Part shown: positions 49,501-64,000 of the stretch, piece by piece | Layout of the letters: every line of letters starts with the position of its first letter | How positions within the stretch are numbered: the first letter of the stretch is position 1 | Assembly: GCA_007922225.1 (NCBI GenBank) | Contig: ML679970.1 | Coordinates: 39,167,460-39,231,459, forward strand | DNA: 64,000 nucleotides | Reading direction: 5' to 3' | From: Emydura subglobosa | Lineage: Eukaryota > Chordata > Testudines > Chelidae | Made by a program: the position numbers and the translations under genes | The notes under the pieces: generated by a model | What the model saw: the letters and a program-made list of their open reading frames with translations, nothing else | Databases searched by the model: none | What the model was told of the DNA's origin: nothing

Positions 49501-52500
49501 GCTCTGAAAGTTCTCTACAACTGGAAGCTGCTGGATGGTTCTGGAAATAAGGTTAGATTTATCCAGTCAGAACATTTCTGGTGGAGAGGGGCTTATAATA
49601 TCACTTGTCATGATAGGTACATACCCACATGTACTGGAGTCTTGTTCCATTAGCTATGTGTGCACATACAGAGCATTGGACACAGGAAATGAAAATTTTG
49701 ACTGATGAGGTTGCTCAGGACTCAGGGTACTATTTCTCGGGGAAAGTTTTACATCAGATCCCTGCCTACCTCCAAGGACGCCATTATGCTGATGGTTATT
49801 ACATCTCCATCCATTTTCTAAATCCTCAATCTTGTCCCTCAGGACAGACACCTTTTAACCAAATTATAAGTATGCCATATAAGGAAACCATGTTAACCTC
49901 CACTTGCTTGAGGCTTGAACCTCAACTTTCAAATTGCTTGCTTAATTGTCCATCTACATCTAGATCATAGGGGCAACATTCTCAGGATGACCAAGTCAGT
50001 CAGCCTCTGTTGTACAGCTCTAGCCATTTGCAGTAAAACAGGATAAGAAAGCATATTTGGGGTACAGAACAGCACTCATGATGCTAGACACTTGGCATTT
50101 TTCAATTCCCGCTCCCTTTTAAGCATGACACCCTTCACCCCACATGAACTTTTTTTTTTTTTTTTAAACAATCCAGTGGATAAGACAGTCCCATTATTAA
50201 GGCTGCATTTCATTCACACAAAGTGCCTTTCTTTCTAATGAAAACAACACATTTCATTAACTTTAATAGTTGGAATTCACTTAAGTTCAGTTGAAACATT
50301 TCAGTATCTTTGCTTGTTTAGCTAAGCATGGTCTCCTACAGGCTTTTTACCTGCAGGGACTTCTTCCTAGAAGGTTTCCCTACTGACCTCCTTCCCTCTA
50401 GACTGCAGCAGCTTTTCCCACTGACCTCCTTGCTACATACAAGCCCTGTCTCAGGGCTTGCAACAGGAGCCTGACCTGTTCTCTGTAGATCTTTCCAGCC
50501 TGCCTTCACCAGGCCCTCCCTAGAGAGAGGGAGCTCCTCTGCTGCCTCTATCATGGAGAACCTTCCTCTGACCCGGCTCTTCTCTTTCTGTATATAGTTT
50601 CCCCTGTCTCTTTATGTAGTCCTCCCTGACCCTTTCATAGCTGGGATCCCTAATGGTAATTAAGCCACCAAAACAGGATCGGATGGAGGTTAACTATAGG
50701 TCACAGGAAAGGTTGAGCCTGATTCCTCTTCAAGCAGCTTAAATGAGGAGCTTGCCCTGCAGACTAGACCACTGAGAATAGCAGGGTAAGGAGGGAAACA
50801 AACAAGAGTTTAGGAGAGAGGATTCTGGTTCTCATCAGAGGAAAAAAGTATGGGTTTTTTTTGAGAGAGAGTTAGGAGGCAAAGATGAAACAAACCAATA
50901 TTGCAGGGAAGAGAGGCAGATAGCTGGTGTGAGTCTGGTGGAAAAGTAGAAGGGGTGGTGTAGAATTTGAGAATGAGCCTCTCAGTTTAAGAATTAATTC
51001 TTCCCCCCATGGAAGAGAATTTCCTGGCGCTAGTTTAATCTGAGTGTTTGTATGTGGGAGGGGCAACTGGGGCTAGATGAATGCCGTTTTCCCCACAATC
51101 TAATAGATGTTTAAAAACATTTTCAAAATGTATTCACAAATGTATCTCCAAGGCCATCAACTCCCCATCCCACCAATTACCTCTTTTTTCAAAAAGCCTC
51201 ACAATCAAAATTTAGTCAGACACTGCCCCTCCCCCCCCCAAAATGTAATTGGGACAAGAACAGGAAATTAGATCAAACTGAGTATGCAGCACCCTACTTT
51301 TCCCTGATTTCAGGCATGTCAGGAGTTGCAATATAATTGGGCTTCCAAACCCCAGGCAATGAAGAGTTAAAGACATACAGTCCCCAAGACTGCATGCTGT
51401 GTTTTCTCAATTAGAAGACACAGAAGTAGAACAATAGCTTACGACTAAAATTAATTTTGAAGTATAGCATGTCAGAAAAGGTTCATCACAATGTATATTT
51501 GTTCAAAGACAAGGAGGTAGCCAGACGTGTAATACAGGCAGAAGAAGCTGAGGGAGGGAATTACTGTATCTGCGTGTGAGAGTGCGCGTGCGTGAGAGGG
51601 AAAGAGATGGGCTAGAGATAGACACAAGGGAAGCGTCAGCCCATAAGCAATCATTATTAAAAGAAACGGGGGTGGAGGAATTGTGCATGCAGTTCTTATT
51701 CAGCTTCTACCTCAAAAAAAAACAAAAAAACCTTAATCCATGTTTTCTTTGCGGCCGGTCCTGTTGGTCATTCACTTCTTTCTCTTCCTGGCTGTGTCAC
51801 CTCCTCTATGTGCCTAATTAATATGTAAATGAATTTGTTTTATAATAATCTATTCTCTTTAAAAGCAGACAATAAATTTGGACCCCAAAGTAGTATGTTC
51901 CAAAGAAGCTGTTATACCAAGTAGGAGGATTGCATGAGAGCAGAGTAGGGTTCATGGAGGGAAGACCAAATTAAAATAGCTAATAATCAGAGCACTTTAT
52001 GATGTGTGTGTGTGTTGTGATAAGATGGGTATTTTGTATAACTGAGCTAATCATAAGGGGAAGGTCTTCTGTATACTGTGGGAATCCATAGAATATAGAG
52101 CACCATTCATGCCTTGTCTTGTAAACCTTTTCCATGGCAGAGTAACCTACATTAAGGTAGGTGAAAAAAATCACTGCACTTTCACAAGCGCTTCAAAAAG
52201 TTGCAACAACTGGCAAGAGAGAGAATAAAACCCTTTGTCATTTCATTGCTGACATTTCAGTATCATTACAAAAATCTTTAGGATGTGGATGCTACCCACT
52301 AAAAGCAAGTATGTTTGTTCATATTAATCCCAGCCTTGCTTTTTACGTACATCGAGACTTTTAATACTCACCATTTTAGGCTGTAACCAGTGCAATGATG
52401 CTGAAGAACCAGAAGGTGGCTCCACACCCACAAAAAACTTTGAAAGATGCCTTGGTTGTCCAAGGCCTTGTCTACTCTACATCTTCAGCCATGTCAAGGG

Positions 52501-52990
52501 AAGGGTTACAACATAAATATCCCCAGATTCGGGTACAAAACATTTGCACATTTCAGTGAGGAAGGGACACTAACCACATGCCCAAACCCTGCTGAAATCT
52601 TTGATGTATCCAAGGCTTTGGCATGGCTCAGCAACTTGGCTAAAACGAGGCTGGTCTATGTTGTAAATGGAACCAGGTTGTAACACAGCCATGTTGTAAC
52701 CAGTTTCACCTACATGGCTAAAATTGTAGCACAGTTGGGCTTGAAGGCTTGACATACATTGCATGGCATTTATCTCACACGTTCCTTTCTCCATCATTAA
52801 AAGAAGTTAAGCAGAAATACTGCCCCTGCCCTCATTTTCATGCTGTGCTTTGGAGACCTTCCTCAGGCTCCCTTTGTGGTTTGACTCTTAGCGCATTCCT
52901 AATGTCATGGTACAACAGAATGTGATGGCATTAGTCAGAAAAATAATATGATATCACAGCTTTCACTTTCCAGGGACTGTAATTCAAGTA
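46555..52990. other. No supported gene; repeat-like patches
   Basis: C/T-rich repeat-like sequence at 50,340-50,700 and a possible DNA-element remnant at 52,440-52,800 (AAGGCCTTGTCTACTCTACA start) could not be classified. An exon-like 60-bp segment with splice-like borders lies at 47,387-47,446. T run at 50,151-50,165. Confidence 0.35.
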
Positions 52991-52995
52991 CCTGA

Positions 52996-53105
52996 GGGCC
53001 TGACTCACCAGTTTGTCACTCCAGTTTTACAGTGGCATAACTCCATTGATTTTGAGGGAATTACACTGCTGTAAACCTAGTGAAATGTAGTGATGAACTG
53101 GACCC
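52996..53105. mobile_element. About 110-bp palindromic MITE
   Basis: Left end GGGCCTGACTCACCAGTTTG and right end (reverse complement) GGGTCCAGTTCATCACTACA are inverted. Inner arms are ACTCCAGTTTTACAGTGGCA and its partner near TACACTGCTGTAAACCTAGT. The centre AACTCCATTGATTTTGAGGG is typical of the family. Confidence 0.7.
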
Positions 53106-53469
53106 TTAGTACTCTGGAGTTCTCCATGGCAAATGACTAGTGCTTAAGCAAGCCCCTAAAGAGCACTAGACTGCTTCAACGGACAAGTTAGGAGGAAACA
53201 TGAGCCACTGTTTTGCAGGAGACCAATAGCTCAGACTTTTAACCTTTGGCTGATGGGGGGCCCATTGTGGAGGATAAAGAACACTTGGATCATGATGGCT
53301 GTCGTATTTCTATATTATTGGAAGCTGGGAGATTACTAGAAAGACATCCTTTGCACACCCTGCCCTGCTAGCTGGGATACTGGAGAACACATTCCAGTTT
53401 GAAGAAGTGTACAACTCAGATAGCTGGAATGATGCAGTAAGTACCTTCTGAAAACAGATGAACTCTTGG

Positions 53470-53715
53470 GAGGAAAGATGGATGGCCTTGTGGTAAAGGC
53501 ACTAAATTGGGACTGGGGAGATCAAGTCCTAGCTCTGACACAGACTGCCATCCATGTGTCATTGGGCATGTCACTTAATCGCTCTCTGCCTTGTTATCCC
53601 CATTTTATAGATGGGGAATAATATTCCCTAACGCACCAGAGCATTATGAGTATAATTCAATTAATGTGAGATGCACTATGGTCATGGGACGAGCTAGATT
53701 GAGAACATGAAATAA
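53470..53715 (+). mobile_element. MIR SINE, nearly full length
   Basis: The tRNA-like head (GGCCTTGTGGTAAAGGCACT, AGATCAAGTCCTAGCTCTG) is followed by the CORE and body: TTGGGCATGTCACTTAATCG, CTCTCTGCCTTGTTATCCCC, ATTTTATAGATGGGGAATAA. Best-preserved MIR in the window. Confidence 0.85.
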
Positions 53716-55618
53716 AGCTTTAGTACTTGCATTTACAGACACTGCTATTTAAAAACAAAGATTTCAGAGCAAAAGTTTTCAGATAACTTAAGTCGGATAG
53801 CCTTTGAGTGCAAGTGGTATTTTTCCTTTTTAAACATTTCCTTTCCTGCCAAAATCCTCAATGACAATTATCTTGTACTGTACCATAAGCCCCCACAACA
53901 TTTCAATGAAAACACGGACTACTGTAGGAAGAAATGCTGGAACATGATCATGATTTATTAAAATCATTTTGTAAAATCCTAAGAATATCACACAGAGAAA
54001 AATGGATGGTTTGTAGGGATAACCAGTGCTTCCTACATGGGACCAGAGCCCATCTGTAAGGTCCAAGCATGAAGCACATCTTTAGTGGAGAGATAACAAA
54101 TTCAGTATGGCTTTCAGATAGAGTGGAAGATCTGAATCCTGTTTGGCAGGATTGCTTTATCTCCTGTATGCTGCTGTCCTCCTGTCTGAGCCTTTCACCC
54201 CCTTATTTTCCATGTTATAATGTGTTTATTTGCACCATTAAAAGGACTTAATTTCACCTTAAAAACTCTCAACATTCTTGCTGATATTTTGTTTGCCTCA
54301 AATAAAACCTGTAATGCAGTAAGAGGAAACAATCTGAACGTAAAGTGGAAGAACAAATTAATAAACCACAGCCAGAATACCATAAAACAGGAGTTTGAGT
54401 TAGGAAAAAAAGAGAATGGGTGCATATCCATGAGGGGACTCTGGATCCAAGTGTGTTGTTGGCATAGGTTTACGCTTTCTAGTGTAGGAATGGGTCAAAA
54501 TGCTCCCCAACATTTAAAGATTGCTTGTTAAAACACAGTGGGTATAGTGGCAAAAATAACCTGACAGAAATAAGCACCCTACATTGGGCTCAAGACCTGC
54601 AGATAATAGAGTGGATGAAATCAGACAATGGGATTTCCTACAGAGAACAACCCTTCCTATGTCTTTCTGGACTTCAGAAGCCTCTCTTTAGAGCAGAGTC
54701 TGGTATATGATAGTTATCCAGTTGTTTTCATTGAAGGCTCACAGACTCAGTAGGATTAGTGACATGTTCTGAGTCCTAATTAAAAACAAACAGCTGCATG
54801 TAGATTTAAAAAAAATGCGAGAGAGGGATATGCCAATAGGACAGACATGGCATCATAGTAATTGTAGAAAATGAACAAGCTATTAAATTAGAAAAGTGCT
54901 ATAAAACCTGAATTTCACATAAGACTAAGGGTCTGTATGAATAAGGAAATGCCTCCCTTATTCCATCCATTAGCTGCACAGGAAGATTTTCCTAAATCAA
55001 GGGCAATGCTTCCCTGTTCAGATGATGATGTGCCGCTGTAGGAGTTAGACCTGGAAAATACTCTCTGTTCTCACCAATATTAGCATGAGCTGCCATTCAG
55101 ATGCACCAGCAACATCAAGAGCTGAGACTGTGCTGCTTGTGTGAAGAGAGCGATCACATTTCACTCCATTCCCCATGCCCGTGTTTGAACCTTAAACCTA
55201 CCCTAGCAGAACTCTTTGGTCTTCCCCTCCACAAGCTCAAAATTACAGTAGAAGTCACTCTCATAGGCTGTGGTTAAAGCTTTTATGTATCAGTATTCTA
55301 AGACTTGATATCCTGTACCCTCTGCTGCCCCAAAACAGCTAAAGCTGTGTCAAAATTCCACAGCTGCTGATACTGCTAGGTACCCCTGGCAAAATGCAAA
55401 AATCATGTGACAAGAACAAATCCCTCTTAAAAAGCAAAGCTCAGATAAAGTTTTAGAATGATGTAGTCTTTAACACTCCTCTCTTTGCAGGCCAGATTCC
55501 TCCTTTTCTCAAGGCCAGGCCCTTTGTGGTATAGGGTGAGCTGACCCTGCTCATTTTTATTTGTTCCTTTTAATTTTAACTCTCCACCCTCAAGTCTTCA
55601 ATTGCTTATCCTTTATTC
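53715..55618 (-). other. Downstream of MAPKAPK3 stop; contains its 3' UTR, end not determined
   Basis: The 3' UTR must begin at 55,618 and run towards lower coordinates. AATAAA on the minus strand occurs at 55,612-55,617, only 2 nt past the stop and so unlikely to be used, and at 55,556-55,561; further candidates lie lower. I cannot choose the real cleavage site from sequence alone. No other gene is seen in this stretch. Confidence 0.4.
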
Positions 55619-62477
<6,859 letters not shown>

Positions 62478-62935
62478 AGGACTGTCATGCGGGCTGACTT
62501 GAGAGGGGGGTCAGTTAGTATATTGTGTGACATCAGCATGGCAGAATCATAATAATCCATGTGGGATATGCCATGCCAGGTGTGGTTAGGAAGGTTATGA
62601 TATGCTAAGTAAGAGAATATTACTTATTTCCATGTGTAATATGTGAAAGGGAAGATATAGATGTATTTGAGATGTCTGTGTTTCAACTGTGCTGCCTGGG
62701 CAACACCCCAGATAGGAAGACTGCAGAACAATGGCCAGTGTAATGGCCCATTAAGGCCTTCCTAGGTGCGAGGGGCCCAGAGAAAGAAGCCAGCATCACC
62801 ACTGAGTCACCAGAACCTGCTTACGTGACTGGACCCCAGGCACACCTGAAGAGTCACCAGGATTGGCCCATATGACTCTGGACTCCATTTTAGCTCCAGC
62901 AAAGTTCATAGGCCACATGGCGAAAAGACAGAGGA

Positions 62936-62943
62936 TATATAAG
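62936..62943 (+). promoter_or_regulatory. LTR TATA box
   Basis: TATATAAG, 454 bp into the LTR and 262 bp upstream of the AATAAA signal, as expected for a U3 promoter. Activity cannot be judged. Confidence 0.6.
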
Positions 62944-63204
62944 ATCAAGCGAGAGAAACCATTTTGTCTTTGTTCCTGTCCAGTCTGCAGACATACACCT
63001 ATCTCTGGACCAACTCATCTTGCAACTGAACCGAAGGACTTAGACCCATCCAGGTACTGGATGTGAACCAGAGGAAACTATACAAGCCTGCAAATCCACA
63101 TTTCTTCCAGAAACCTGAAGTATATGGACCTTTAATCATTTGTATATCTGTGATTTACTTTAACCCTTTAACATTTCTCTCATGGTTTATTTCTTTCTTT
63201 TTAC

Positions 63205-63210
63205 AATAAA
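63205..63210 (+). terminator. LTR polyadenylation signal
   Basis: AATAAA in TTACAATAAACCTTT, downstream of the LTR TATA box. On plus, so it does not act on the minus-strand MAPKAPK3 transcript. Confidence 0.6.
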
Positions 63211-64000
63211 CCTTTAGTCTAGAAACTAAAGGATTGGCTTACAGCGTGGTATTTTAGGTAAGATCCAAACTTATATTGAACTGGTGCTGTGGCTGACCCT
63301 TTGGGGTCAGAGGGAACCTTTTTAGTAAAGAGCAGAGAGTTCTAGTAACTGGTCTCTTTACTGGACCTGGTGCTGATTTGGGAGCCTGGAGCTGAAATGC
63401 AGTAAAGGGGGCTGTGGGCATTCGTGGACTGGCTTCTTGGTATCCAGTGAGGGGTAATCAGAAGCAGTTCGTGGCTGGTTGGGAAGCCGGGCTTCAGTGT
63501 CACCCACCAGCGTGAGGAGAATCCGCTCTCCTTTTGCAGCCTGCCCTGACCTTGGCATTATCAGGTGGCTACCCTGGGCACGGGTCGTATCACAAGGACA
63601 TTAAAATATGTGGGCATGAATTCCCTTAACAAGTCAGAGCGCTTGATTCTATGCATGGTGGGTACAACCCAATGTTGTTTTCCTAGTGATGGTTTTTCTA
63701 TATGGGGTTTTTGCTATTATCACTTGAGTTTTTGCTCCCCCAACCCATGAAGATATTTATCCCTTTATAAACATCAAATAGGCTTACATCTGTATAATGG
63801 AGGGGACCAGCTCTGCGAAAATAGTGAACACTTTTTATTATCCCTTCTCATCCCTAAAGAGGTGTTATGCGTGCAAACAGACTCAGCCACAAAAAAGGGG
63901 GAGTGGTTTTTCATCCTAATTTGAGCAAATCACTATCCTAAAAACTGCAATGAGTGTACCCTAGAACTAGTGCATCAAGTACAGGATAATGAGGCATTCA

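Larger units (their letters stand above)
62483..63594 (+). mobile_element. Solo LTR of an endogenous retrovirus-type or other LTR element, 1112 bp
   Basis: Starts TGTCATGCG and ends CGTATCACA, the TG...CA inverted ends of an LTR. Perfect 5-bp target duplication AGGAC at 62,478-62,482 and 63,595-63,599. A TATA box (TATATAAG, 62,936-62,943) and AATAAA (63,205-63,210) mark U3, R and U5 in plus orientation, antisense to MAPKAPK3. No internal genes, so the provirus was lost by LTR recombination. A 5-bp duplication suits Gypsy or some ERV classes; which one is undecided. Confidence 0.85.

Overview
The window is ordinary vertebrate nuclear DNA: AT-rich, intron and intergenic in character, dense in old transposable elements, with no operons or prokaryotic signals. 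The repeat set (CR1 LINEs in several orientations, MIR/CORE-SINE pieces, palindromic DNA-transposon MITEs, a PIF/Harbinger copy and a solo LTR) points to a sauropsid, most likely a turtle or less likely a crocodilian. That assignment is inference from repeat families I recognise; I could not search a database.

One protein-coding gene is supported. The last five coding exons of MAPKAPK3 (MAP kinase-activated protein kinase 3) lie on the minus strand between 55,619 and 61,846. They carry 174 C-terminal codons with intact GT/AG splice sites and phases that join exactly. The upstream exons lie beyond the right edge. Its introns hold a CR1 fragment (58.57-59.3 kb), an inverted repeat (56.35-56.62 kb) and a complete 1.1-kb solo LTR with a 5-bp target duplication (62.48-63.59 kb).

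From 1 to about 55.6 kb I find no gene I can support. The main elements are: a GC-rich hAT-type repeat cut by the left edge and a complete copy at 22.13-23.12 kb; L3/CR1-like LINE tails at 0.27 and 2.9 kb, the second carrying a hAT MITE; a MIR split by a TTAA-flanked MITE at 8.4 kb; a 269-bp hAT element with a perfect 8-bp target duplication at 16.64 kb; a 3-kb CR1 copy (18.0-21.0 kb, minus) running from the ORF1 C-terminus through endonuclease, reverse transcriptase and 3' tail; a 3.95-kb two-gene PIF/Harbinger element (29.14-33.09 kb) with a CR1 tail and a hAT MITE nested in it; an element at 40.64-41.41 kb with three tRNA-like modules; and a second long CR1 remnant at 45.3-46.5 kb. In human the gene downstream of MAPKAPK3 is DOCK3, but I could not find its first exon here.

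I see no undescribed biological system. The most informative content is the layered insertion history, in which target duplications and interrupted host repeats give the order of events.
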